Positions 8,119-15,661 are shown, numbered from the stretch's first letter. The stretch is DNA of 23,095 bases from MED-G16 sp964467915 (GCA_964467915.1 CAYXSW010000024.1:1-23095), one strand, 5' to 3'. Program-made: numbers and translations. Notes: generated from the letters alone by a model not told the origin.

Positions 8119-10131
8119 TTTTTGAGAAATAATTTTTTTTAATTCTACATTTTCATCCCTTAACCTCGCAGCTTCATAAAAATCGAGATTTTCTGCTGCT
8201 GTATCCATTTCGATTTTATTTTTTTTAATAATTTTTTCAATCTCTGAACTCTTCATATCTTTTATAACTGGATCAATTTGAAGATCAGAGACAAACTTCT
8301 TATTTGAATCTTTTTCATTAGCAACTGTTGTTTGTTCTAGTATCTTTTCTTTTGATTTGATAATAGTCTTAGGTTTAATCCCATGCTTTAAGTTATAGGA
8401 GTCCTGAATCTTTCTTCTTCTATTAGTTTCATCAATTGTTGACTTCATAGACTTAGTTATTTTATCAGCATACATTATAACTAAACCCTTTACATTTCTA
8501 GCAGCTCTACCTACAGTTTGAATTAAAGACTTTTCATTTCTTAGAAAGCCTTCTTTATCAGCATCTAATATAATAACTAAAGAAACCTCAGGTAGGTCAA
8601 GCCCTTCTCTCAACAAATTAACTCCAACTAATACATCAAAAGTACCTAACCTCAACTCTCTTAAAATATTAACTCTCTCTAATGAACCTATCTCAGAGTG
8701 CATATACCTCGCCTTAACTCCATTATTGTTAAGATATTTATTAAGTTCTTCAGACATTCTTTTGGTAAGAGTCGTTATTAAAACTCTTTCTGAGTTTTTA
8801 ACTCTTTTAAATATTTCATTAATGATATCATCAATTTGATTTTCTGTTTTTCTTACCTCAATAATAGGATCAAGTAATCCTGTAGGTCTAATTATTTGCT
8901 CAACAATTGACCCCCCTGAAGAAGTTAATTCATAATCAGAAGGTGTAGCTCCGACAAATACTACTTTATTAATTAGTGACTCAAATTCTTCAAAATTTAG
9001 AGGCCTATTATCTAAGGCAGATGGAAGTCTAAATCCATAATCTACAAGATTCATTTTTCTAGACCTATCACCTCCCCACATAGCTCTTATCTGAGGAATA
9101 GTAACATGACTTTCATCAATAAACATCATGAAATCATCTGGGAAATAGTCAATTAAACAGAATGGTCTTTTCCCGGGTTTACGTCTGTCAAAGTATCTAG
9201 AATAATTTTCAACACCAGAACAATAACCTATTTCATTTATCATTTCAATATCAAACTCCGTTCTTTCTTTTATTCTCTTTGCTTCATTAAACTTTTTTTC
9301 TTTCTCAAAAAATTGAATCTGTTTTTCTAAATCATCCTCAATTTCATGCAATGCCTTGTCAATTACATCTTTTGAAGTAACAAATAAATTTGCAGGATAT
9401 ATTTTAATAGAATCCTCTGAAGAAATTGACCTTCCTGTAGAAGGGTCTACTTTTTGAATAGATTCTACTTCATCTCCCCAAAAAATAATTCTTAAAATAT
9501 AATCAGCATATGCTAAATACACATCTAATGTATCTCCTTTTAGTCTAAATGTTCCCCTTTTAAAATCAGATTCATGTGATCTTTCATAAAGTATATCTAC
9601 TAATGAAAATAATAACTCTTTTAGTAAAATATTTTCCCCTACATTTATTTCAAGAACATTTTTGCCAAAATCATCAGGATTACCAATACCATAAATACAT
9701 GACACAGAAGCAACTACAATGACATCATTCCTTCCAGAAAGTAAAGAAGATGTAGTACTCAATCTTAATTTTTCAATCTGTTCATTAATTGATAAATCTT
9801 TTTCTATATAAACATTAGAGCTTGGAATATATGCCTCTGGTTGATAGTAGTCATAATATGAGATAAAATATTCTACACAATTATTAGGAAAAAAAGATTT
9901 TAACTCACCATACAACTGAGCTGCAAGCGTTTTATTATGAGAAATTATTAATGTTGGTTTATTAATTTCTTTAATGACATTCGCCATTGTAAAAGTTTTT
10001 CCAGAGCCAGTTACACCTAATAAAACTTGACTTTTTTCATTATTATTTATTCCCTTTACCAATTCTGCAATAGCCCTTGGCTGATCTCCTTTAGGTGAAA
10101 AATCTGAATTTATTTTGAAATCCAATATCAA
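8104..10131 (-). CDS. uvrB: Excinuclease ABC subunit B
   Basis: UvrB is the damage-verifying helicase-like subunit of nucleotide excision repair; it receives DNA from UvrA and recruits UvrC. The 675-residue protein has Walker A GVTGSGKT (39-46), the beta-hairpin region SYYDYYQPEAYIP (91-103), the Walker B variant DESH (339-342), helicase motifs including QTVGRAARN, and a C-terminal UVR motif (about 632-667, EAARLRDE) for UvrC contact. No ATG is available at the 5' end: candidates are TTG at 10131, or TTG at 10125. The latter gives MDFKINSDFSPKGDQP, which matches the usual length of UvrB starts better. The start lies 4-10 nt after the aroE stop, so it is the last gene of a five-gene block. Its end overlaps the convergent oxidoreductase gene. 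Confidence 0.97.
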   Translation of the reverse strand: MILDFKINSDFSPKGDQPRAIAELVKGINNNEKSQVLLGVTGSGKTFTMANVIKEINKPTLIISHNKTLAAQLYGELKSFFPNNCVEYFISYYDYYQPEAYIPSSNVYIEKDLSINEQIEKLRLSTTSSLLSGRNDVIVVASVSCIYGIGNPDDFGKNVLEINVGENILLKELLFSLVDILYERSHESDFKRGTFRLKGDTLDVYLAYADYILRIIFWGDEVESIQKVDPSTGRSISSEDSIKIYPANLFVTSKDVIDKALHEIEDDLEKQIQFFEKEKKFNEAKRIKERTEFDIEMINEIGYCSGVENYSRYFDRRKPGKRPFCLIDYFPDDFMMFIDESHVTIPQIRAMWGGDRSRKMNLVDYGFRLPSALDNRPLNFEEFESLINKVVFVGATPSDYELTSSGGSIVEQIIRPTGLLDPIIEVRKTENQIDDIINEIFKRVKNSERVLITTLTKRMSEELNKYLNNNGVKARYMHSEIGSLERVNILRELRLGTFDVLVGVNLLREGLDLPEVSLVIILDADKEGFLRNEKSLIQTVGRAARNVKGLVIMYADKITKSMKSTIDETNRRRKIQDSYNLKHGIKPKTIIKSKEKILEQTTVANEKDSNKKFVSDLQIDPVIKDMKSSEIEKIIKKNKIEMDTAAENLDFYEAARLRDENVELKKIISQKSDSR

Positions 10132-10135
10132 TATA

Positions 10136-10870
10136 TTATTTGTTCCATATTTTCCATGATAACTCAGCTTGTTTTACAAGCATTTCGTGTCCATTTTTAA
10201 TTTTAGAACCCTTATCACTAGATAATTTAAGAAACAGAGTTTTTACTGGATTGTATACAAGGTCATATACATAATGTTCTCCAGAAAGAAAATTGAAATT
10301 AATAGAAGGATGAGTATTTATATTTGGAAACATTCCTAATGGGGTTGTATTTATAATTAACTTATTATTTTTCAAAAGATCTTTATTAAGTAATTCATCA
10401 TAAGAAATTTCTGAATTAGTTGGTGTCCTAGAAACAAATAAAGAGGGAATATTCAATTCATTTAGAGCATACTTTATAGCTTTCGAACTTCCTCCTGTAC
10501 CTAAGACAATAGAAGAAATATCTAAATTTGGCAACCATAACTTTAAAGATTCCATAAATGCAGAGCAATCAGTATTGTAACCCATAAGTTTTTGATTTTT
10601 TATTCTAATCACATTAACCGAACCTATCTTTTTTGCCGTAGAATCTATTTCATCAAGGTAAGGAATTACTTGTTCTTTATAAGGAATCGTTACGTTTAAT
10701 CCGTAAATGTTTTTCTCTTTATTAATTAAAGTCTTTAATTGCTCTATTTCATCTAATTCATAATTATTGTATTCGGAATCTAATACCTTTTCTTCATGAA
10801 ACTTATTTTTAAAATAAGCACTAGAAAATGAATGCTTTAATGGAGATCCTATTAATCCAAACTTTTTCAT
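10136..10870 (-). CDS. aroE: Shikimate dehydrogenase (NADP)
   Basis: It reduces 3-dehydroshikimate to shikimate in aromatic amino acid and chorismate synthesis. The 244-residue protein shows the N-terminal substrate domain FGLIGSPLKHSFS (4-16), GLNVTIPYK with catalytic Lys65, SVNV with Asn86, NTD with catalytic Asp101, the NADP-binding loop GTGGSSKA (124-131), and NTTPLGM before the C-terminal KNGHEMLVKQAELSW. It is somewhat shorter than the 272-residue E. coli AroE, as is usual in Bacteroidota. The start overlaps the stop of the DUF368 gene by 4 nt (ATGA), and uvrB follows within 10 nt, so it is translated as part of a coupled block. YdiB-like paralogues are a less likely alternative. Confidence 0.95.
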   Translation of the reverse strand: MKKFGLIGSPLKHSFSSAYFKNKFHEEKVLDSEYNNYELDEIEQLKTLINKEKNIYGLNVTIPYKEQVIPYLDEIDSTAKKIGSVNVIRIKNQKLMGYNTDCSAFMESLKLWLPNLDISSIVLGTGGSSKAIKYALNELNIPSLFVSRTPTNSEISYDELLNKDLLKNNKLIINTTPLGMFPNINTHPSINFNFLSGEHYVYDLVYNPVKTLFLKLSSDKGSKIKNGHEMLVKQAELSWKIWNK

Positions 10871-11733
10871 TTTGATTTAAAATAATATGTAAAAAAACCT
10901 GTTAGTATAAATATTAATAAAGAATAAAATAGGAAATTTTTTTCGCCAGAGATATTAGTAAAATCCATAGGAAAATATAATTTATTATTAAAGTTCCAGG
11001 GCCAAATTTTATTTAGTGCACCTAACATCACCCCAGATAGAAAGAAAATTGTAGTGTTATAGTAGTTATCTAACAACCAATAAATAATTTTTGAAAAGGA
11101 TAAAATGCCAATTAGAGCTCCAAATGAAAAAATTAAAATATTAATTATGTAAAGATTAGAAATAGATTCTAACATAAATTCATACTTTCCAAGTATTAAT
11201 AAAATATAACTTCCCGATATTCCTGGTAATAACATTGCTGAGATAGCAATAAAGCCTGAAAAGAAAATAGATAATAAACTATCAGAAGTATTTATTGGAT
11301 TTAAAAGTGAGATAAAAAATCCAAAAGCAAAACCCAAAATGATAATTAGATAATTATTAAATGAACATGGTTTTAAACTATAAATAATCTTAATTGATGA
11401 AAAAAAAATTAAGCTAAAAAAGAAGCTAAAAAGTAATATTTTATATTCAACAATTAAGAATGAAATTATGTTTGAAAAAAAAATAATCGAAGTTAATATT
11501 CCAAAGACAACAGGAATTAAAAATTTGAGATTTAGTTGTTCAGAAAGCTTCTTGTGATTTAGAGTTAATATATAATGTAATGTGTCTTTATTAATTGATT
11601 TTAAGGAATTAATCAGATTTTTATATATACCTAATAATAATGCAACTGTCCCACCTGAAATCCCTGGAATTAAATCAGAAACACCCATTGCCATACCTTT
11701 TAGAAAAATAACAAGGTGATTTTTTATAATCAT
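10867..11733 (-). CDS. popT: DUF368 membrane protein, PopT-type undecaprenyl-phosphate translocase
   Basis: This is a polytopic inner-membrane protein of 288 residues. DUF368 proteins (PopT) have been reported to recycle the lipid carrier undecaprenyl phosphate across the membrane; assignment here rests on the family. The signature KGMAMGVSDLIPGISGGT lies near the N-terminus, with PGISGG at 23-28. A second copy, LLPGISGSYILLILGKYE, has PGISG at 170-174, so an internal duplication is visible, consistent with two re-entrant halves. About eight hydrophobic segments are present. I chose ATG 11733, which sits one base after the stop of the upstream gene (TAATATG), over an in-frame GTG at 11760 that would overlap it by 26 nt. 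The stop overlaps the aroE start. Confidence 0.85.
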   Translation of the reverse strand: MIIKNHLVIFLKGMAMGVSDLIPGISGGTVALLLGIYKNLINSLKSINKDTLHYILTLNHKKLSEQLNLKFLIPVVFGILTSIIFFSNIISFLIVEYKILLFSFFFSLIFFSSIKIIYSLKPCSFNNYLIIILGFAFGFFISLLNPINTSDSLLSIFFSGFIAISAMLLPGISGSYILLILGKYEFMLESISNLYIINILIFSFGALIGILSFSKIIYWLLDNYYNTTIFFLSGVMLGALNKIWPWNFNNKLYFPMDFTNISGEKNFLFYSLLIFILTGFFTYYFKSK

Positions 11734-11734
11734 A

Positions 11735-12490
11735 TTATAGATATTGGTTGAAAGTATCACCCCTTAACCCAACTCTAATTGTTTCAAGAGAGATAACCTC
11801 ATTTCCTGAAATATTTCCAAGGTTTACATTTTGTCCCAGTAACTTGACAAACCAAACTTGTTGAGATTTTAGAGGAGCTTCCCATAATATTTTCTCGTTA
11901 GGAATTTCTGTGAGTATCTCTTCAACTAGCCCTTGTCTTACCTCTCCAGATGATCTAAATAATCCAACGTTTCCAGATTCTCTTGCTTCACCTATGACTT
12001 TCCAAGATCCAGCATTAAGCTCAGCTCTCATTTGTCTAATCCATTTATATGGAGGAATAATTTTTTTTTCATCTTTAGATCCAATTTCTGAAAAAACAGT
12101 TACATGATTAGCTATTTTTTCAATGTATTCACATTTTTTTTTGTGAGGAATTGAAATTGACCCGTCAGATACTTCGGCATACTTTAGGTTATATTCTTTT
12201 ATAATGTTGATATAGTCATCAATTTGATTTCTTATTGCAAATGCTTCAAAGAGAGTACCTCCAAAGTATACATTAATTTGAGCATCACTAAATAATTTTA
12301 ATTTTTCTTTAAGGTTAGTTACAAAATTTGAGGTAGTCCATCCAAATTTTACAAAATCTATATATTGTGCTGATGATTCAATTAAGTTTTTACACTCTTG
12401 AATACTAGAACCCTTATCAATTACCATTGTTATTCCATCTTCTCTTGGTTTAGGAGTTCTCTCAGGAATATTTTTTAGATTAAAATTCAT
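11735..12490 (-). CDS. ComA-family protein, phosphosulfolactate synthase homologue
   Basis: The 251-residue cytoplasmic protein belongs to the ComA family, whose archetype adds sulfite to phosphoenolpyruvate to make (R)-phosphosulfolactate, the first step of coenzyme M synthesis in methanogens; plant Hsa32 is a non-CoM relative. Family segments are clear: DGITMVIDKG with Lys26, DFVKFGWTTS with Lys48, FGGTLFEAF (76-84), AEVSDGSISIP with Glu106 to Gly110, FSEIGSK with Glu135 and Lys139, and VIGEARESGNVG (165-176). No comB, comC or other CoM gene is in the window, and the organism is not a methanogen, so the real product is unknown. Its start overlaps the TPR gene stop by 4 nt and its stop is 1 nt before popT: a tightly coupled block. 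Confidence 0.85.
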   Translation of the reverse strand: MNFNLKNIPERTPKPREDGITMVIDKGSSIQECKNLIESSAQYIDFVKFGWTTSNFVTNLKEKLKLFSDAQINVYFGGTLFEAFAIRNQIDDYINIIKEYNLKYAEVSDGSISIPHKKKCEYIEKIANHVTVFSEIGSKDEKKIIPPYKWIRQMRAELNAGSWKVIGEARESGNVGLFRSSGEVRQGLVEEILTEIPNEKILWEAPLKSQQVWFVKLLGQNVNLGNISGNEVISLETIRVGLRGDTFNQYL

Positions 12491-13899
12491 TTTAAATTAT
12501 TCTTTCTATATTGATTAATAACCCTTATTAATGCAGATTGAGTTTCAAAGTTTGGAACAAAATCAAAAAGGACCTCATGATTATCAAAATTCAAAGATAA
12601 TGCACTTTCTAAAACATTAATGGATTCTTTATATTTTCCAGCATCCATAAGATAGATAACAAGCCTATAATATAATAAAGACTCATGAGGCACTTCATCA
12701 ATAGCACCTTCAATTATAGATATCGCTTTATTAATATCACCACTTTCATAATACATTAGTGAAAAATCTAAAGATATATTGAAGTCAGAAGGATCTATAT
12801 CAAGAGCTTTTTTATATAATTCAACACTGGAAACCATATTGCCAACCTTGAATTCTGCAAATGCTAAAGATTTTATATAGTTGATATTTTCATTGTCAAG
12901 TTTAAATGCTTTCTTAAAATAGTGAATAGCCTCAAACCACTTATCAAATGAAACTAAAGATTTACCTAACCAGTAATATGACTCTTTATAGAATTGATCA
13001 ATTTTAATTGATTTTTGAAAATACTTTATAGATGTTGTGAAATCTTCAATATAATAATATACCCTTCCTATTGATGAATATACTTCAGGTGAAGGCCCAT
13101 CCAGCTCTAATGATTTATAAAAATATTTTTTTGATAATTGATAATTTTTTAATTTAATATGCGACTCTGCTAAATTTGCATAAGCGCTTGAATATTCATC
13201 ATCTATAGCTATTGCAAATTCGAATGCTTCAACAGCTCTTTTATAATTCTTCAATTTCAAATAAATATTTCCGAGATTAAACCAGGCATATTCTGAATAA
13301 GGGTCCTCATCTATAAATTTCTTATAATAATAGACACTAGTTTCAAGTTCACCATTTATCTCTTGACAATATGCCAAGTCATATAATGCATTTTCATGAT
13401 TTATATTTATTTCGATAGCATTTTTAAAATATTCTGATGCTTCTTTGAATTTTTTTTGAGATTGGTATGCAAGTCCAATTTGATAATTTATTTCATCTTT
13501 ATTTTGAGAATATTGAAGAGCATCATTTAATATTGAGATTGCGCCTTTATATTCTGCAAGAATTATTTTTACCTGACCTATTAATATAAAAATGTTTTCA
13601 TCTGTAGGATTTAGGGAATGTGCTCTCTCCAAGGAAAATAAAGCATCAGAAAATTTCTGTAAGGCAATTAGAATATTCGCCTTCTGAATTAACAAATCAG
13701 ATGAGTATTGATGTTGCGATAAAGCAAAATTTACAGCTTTTAGGCCTAATTTGAACTTATGATTATCTATATACCATTTAGTTATTTTTTCATAAGACTC
13801 AGAATCATAGTACATATCAATATCATTCTTCATCTTCATCTCAAATTCTAAAACAAGTTTATATATTTCGTCCTTCTTTTTCTTAAATTCTTCAGCCAT
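12487..13899 (-). CDS. Large tetratricopeptide-repeat protein
   Basis: This is a 470-residue protein built almost entirely of TPR helix pairs, roughly ten to twelve 34-residue units from about residue 40 to 450 (for example AWFNLGNIYLKLKNYKRAVE, and ESYYWLGKSLVSFDKWFEA). It has no signal peptide or membrane helix, so it is probably a cytoplasmic scaffold; partners are unknown. The N-terminal 40 residues are a charged helix rich in Lys and Glu. It is the first gene of the minus-strand block ending in uvrB and overlaps the ComA-like gene by 4 nt. It starts 76 bp from a divergently transcribed tRNA gene. The first ATG is used; no Shine-Dalgarno sequence is seen. Confidence 0.88.
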   Translation of the reverse strand: MAEEFKKKKDEIYKLVLEFEMKMKNDIDMYYDSESYEKITKWYIDNHKFKLGLKAVNFALSQHQYSSDLLIQKANILIALQKFSDALFSLERAHSLNPTDENIFILIGQVKIILAEYKGAISILNDALQYSQNKDEINYQIGLAYQSQKKFKEASEYFKNAIEININHENALYDLAYCQEINGELETSVYYYKKFIDEDPYSEYAWFNLGNIYLKLKNYKRAVEAFEFAIAIDDEYSSAYANLAESHIKLKNYQLSKKYFYKSLELDGPSPEVYSSIGRVYYYIEDFTTSIKYFQKSIKIDQFYKESYYWLGKSLVSFDKWFEAIHYFKKAFKLDNENINYIKSLAFAEFKVGNMVSSVELYKKALDIDPSDFNISLDFSLMYYESGDINKAISIIEGAIDEVPHESLLYYRLVIYLMDAGKYKESINVLESALSLNFDNHEVLFDFVPNFETQSALIRVINQYRKNNLK

Positions 13900-13939
13900 G
13901 TAATGATTTTTTCAATGAAACTTAAAGCTAATAATTATA

Positions 13940-13969
13940 TTGTTTATTTATAAATGAAATTTATTTTTG
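13940..13969 (+). promoter_or_regulatory. Bacteroidota-type promoter of tRNA-Arg
   Basis: TTG at 13940-13942 (-33), a 19-nt spacer, and TATTTTTG at 13962-13969, an exact TAnnTTTG. The expected start point 6-7 nt downstream falls at the first base of the tRNA (13976), so the primary transcript would have almost no 5' leader. Same spacing as the promoter at 2223-2252. Confidence 0.7.
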
Positions 13970-13975
13970 TTGGAT

Positions 13976-14047
13976 GGCCCTGTAGTTCAATGGATAGAAT
14001 AGAAGTTTCCTAAACTTTAGATACAAGTTCGATTCTTGTCAGGGCTA
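13976..14047 (+). tRNA. tRNA-Arg (anticodon CCT)
   Basis: It folds as a complete cloverleaf of 72 nt. The acceptor arm GGCCCTG pairs with CAGGGCT, with a G1-U72 wobble at the end. The D arm GTTC/GAAT encloses AATGGATA, including the conserved GG and A20. The anticodon stem GAAGT/ACTTT holds the loop TTCCTAA, whose anticodon CCT (14009-14011) reads AGG. The variable region has 4 nt, and the T arm ACAAG/CTTGT encloses TTCGATT. A20, C35 and U36 are arginine identity elements. The discriminator is A at 14047; CCA is not encoded and must be added. A consensus promoter precedes it, and a coding sequence starts only two bases after its end. Confidence 0.93.
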
Positions 14048-14049
14048 CT

Positions 14050-14532
14050 ATGAAATTAATTACTTTATTTATTTTTTTTTCTAGTGTCATAAATATTGAC
14101 CTATTAGAAAAAGGAATAAGAAAATACAATAAAGGTAAGTACTTAAAGGCAATTGAAATTCTTAATAAAATTGAGAAAAAAGATAGAAGTGATGAGTTCT
14201 ACTTTTATGTTGGACATTCATATTCCTATTTAGATAAAAATGAAATGTCAATAATATATTATGATTCAGCTATCCAAATTAATAATAAAAACGATATGAT
14301 TTTTTTTGAAAAAGGGTTCTCAAATTTTATACTAGGGAATAGCTATGACGCTTTAAAAAATTTAAATAAAGCTATTAAATTAAAGCCAAATAATGCAAAG
14401 TATTATGTTAACAGAGGAACAATTAAATATGATTTAGGATATAAAGAATCAGCCTGCAATGATTGGTACAATGCTATTAGACTAGACAACAAAATAATTA
14501 ATTATAGTATGATAGAATTAAATTGCAATTAA
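14050..14532 (+). CDS. Small exported TPR protein
   Basis: The 160-residue protein has a short N-terminal hydrophobic signal (residues 2-14, MKLITLFIFFSSVI) followed by three to four TPR units (for example GKYLKAIEILNKIE, and NAKYYVNRGTIKYDLGYKESA), ending with conserved-looking Cys141 and Cys159. It is likely periplasmic or membrane-tethered, perhaps a small scaffold; function unrecognised. Its ATG lies two bases after the 3' end of tRNA-Arg, so there is no room for a separate promoter or ribosome site outside the tRNA; it must be co-transcribed with the tRNA. Its stop shares the TTAA tetranucleotide (14529-14532) with the stop of the convergent gene. Confidence 0.8.
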   Translation: MKLITLFIFFSSVINIDLLEKGIRKYNKGKYLKAIEILNKIEKKDRSDEFYFYVGHSYSYLDKNEMSIIYYDSAIQINNKNDMIFFEKGFSNFILGNSYDALKNLNKAIKLKPNNAKYYVNRGTIKYDLGYKESACNDWYNAIRLDNKIINYSMIELNCN

Positions 14533-15173
14533 TCTTTTCTTTTGAAATCACCTCTCTTTATTGCTTTAATGAATTTCACCCATGCAAAAGGATTAAGTAA
14601 GGGATTAGAGGGCAATTGATATTTGGTGGATGTTGATAACATCTGTTGATCCATAAAATATTTATAATTCATATTAGCACTCATTGGTTCATTATTATAC
14701 ATCCTCCTTAATAAATCCTTATCAAGAGATTTATCTAAATTTTCAATATCTCTTCTATTAGGGAGCTCAACTGCTAGTACAGCTTTTTTAAAAAGTTCTT
14801 CTGTTGGATAAGGAAAAATTTCAAGTTCCGGCAAAATAGTGGTATCAGGTTTTAACTCAATGAAGAGAGTAACAGACTCTCCCTTATCTCCAGGCATTAT
14901 AAAACTTTGTTTCTGATATCCAATTGCACTTACAATAATACTATCTTTAGCTAGGACAGGCATAGCAAAATATCCATAAGGATTAGAGGTAGTACCCCTC
15001 CCTGCTTTGGGCACATATATATGAACACCACCAACGCCCGAGATGCTATCTTGACCAACCACAACACCTGAAAGCTGAATTATCTTCTTTTGACCCTGAG
15101 AATAAGAATCAAAAACAGTAATTATCGAAATGATAAATATAAAAAATAAGATTAAAGTTTTATTAAGTGTCAT
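14529..15173 (-). CDS. Exported carboxypeptidase-regulatory-like domain protein
   Basis: The 214-residue protein has a signal peptide (residues 5-26, cleavage near DSYSQ) and a beta-sandwich CarboxypepD_reg-like domain (about 34-110): LSGVVVGQDSISGVGGVHIYV, a TTSNPYGYF turn, and DSIIVSAIGYQKQSF. In Bacteroidota this domain heads SusC/TonB receptors, but here no barrel follows. The C-terminal half (about 115-214) is basic and helical with no recognised domain. It is probably a periplasmic or outer-membrane protein of unknown role. It starts 7 bp from the inverted repeat at 15180-15199 and is divergent from arsR. The ATG at 15173 is supported by the signal peptide. Confidence 0.8.
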   Translation of the reverse strand: MTLNKTLILFFIFIISIITVFDSYSQGQKKIIQLSGVVVGQDSISGVGGVHIYVPKAGRGTTSNPYGYFAMPVLAKDSIIVSAIGYQKQSFIMPGDKGESVTLFIELKPDTTILPELEIFPYPTEELFKKAVLAVELPNRRDIENLDKSLDKDLLRRMYNNEPMSANMNYKYFMDQQMLSTSTKYQLPSNPLLNPFAWVKFIKAIKRGDFKRKD

Positions 15174-15179
15174 GTTACA

Positions 15180-15199
15180 ATGTTATTTTTAAATAACAT
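15180..15199. promoter_or_regulatory. Perfect 9-2-9 inverted repeat, candidate operator
   Basis: ATGTTATTT (15180-15188), spacer TT, then AAATAACAT (15191-15199) form a perfect palindrome in the 92-bp divergent region between the carboxypeptidase-regulatory-like gene and arsR. The half-site core ATGTTA/TAACAT also occurs at 15172-15177 and 15258-15263, just before the arsR start. Dyad length fits a winged-helix dimer; ArsR autoregulation is an inference. A small RNA hairpin is the alternative. Confidence 0.5.
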
Positions 15200-15265
15200 G
15201 CTAAATTACTTAATAAATATGTTTTTTTTATTTAGAATAGTTTCTAATAACAATATTTAACATCT

Positions 15266-15646
15266 ATGAGATTAAAAAAATTTAATATTGAATATGGAAA
15301 AACGATATTTAAGTCTTTCTCAGATGTGTCAAGAATTAGAATTTTAAATATTTTATCAAAGAAGAAAGAGGTTTCAATATCAGATCTTGAAATAATTCTT
15401 AACTTCACACAGACAAAAACATCAAGACATATTTATTACCTAAAAAACTCTGGATTATTAAATTCAAAGAACAAAGATCAGTTTATTTTCTACTCTCTAA
15501 GGGAAGAAGCTTTAGATATTATCGATCAGATATTTGAATTTTTAGATAAAGATGATCAACTTAAAAAAGATTTAGAAACGTATGACACTATGTATTCTAA
15601 TAGAGAATTAGCAAAAAATAAAATTGAATTAAAAACTTGGAAATAA
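15266..15646 (+). CDS. ArsR-family winged-helix transcriptional regulator
   Basis: The 126-residue DNA-binding protein has the ArsR fold: FKSFSDVSRIRILNIL (helices 1-2, about 15-30), VSISDLEIIL, the recognition helix TQTKTSRHIYYLKNSGLL (48-65), then the beta wing (NKDQFIFYSL). There is no cysteine at all and no ELCVCDL-type metal box, so it is not a classic thiol metal sensor; any ligand is unknown. It lies 15 nt upstream of pruA on the same strand, so control of proline or glutamate catabolism and of itself is the natural guess. The inverted repeat at 15180-15199 could be its operator. Confidence 0.87.
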   Translation: MRLKKFNIEYGKTIFKSFSDVSRIRILNILSKKKEVSISDLEIILNFTQTKTSRHIYYLKNSGLLNSKNKDQFIFYSLREEALDIIDQIFEFLDKDDQLKKDLETYDTMYSNRELAKNKIELKTWK

Positions 15647-15661
15647 ACCTTTTAATGAATT

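Noticed and set aside
11734..11760. Longer start (GTG 11760) for the DUF368 gene
   Set aside because: It would overlap the upstream gene by 26 nt and add nine non-conserved residues, while the ATG at 11733 follows the stop by one base.
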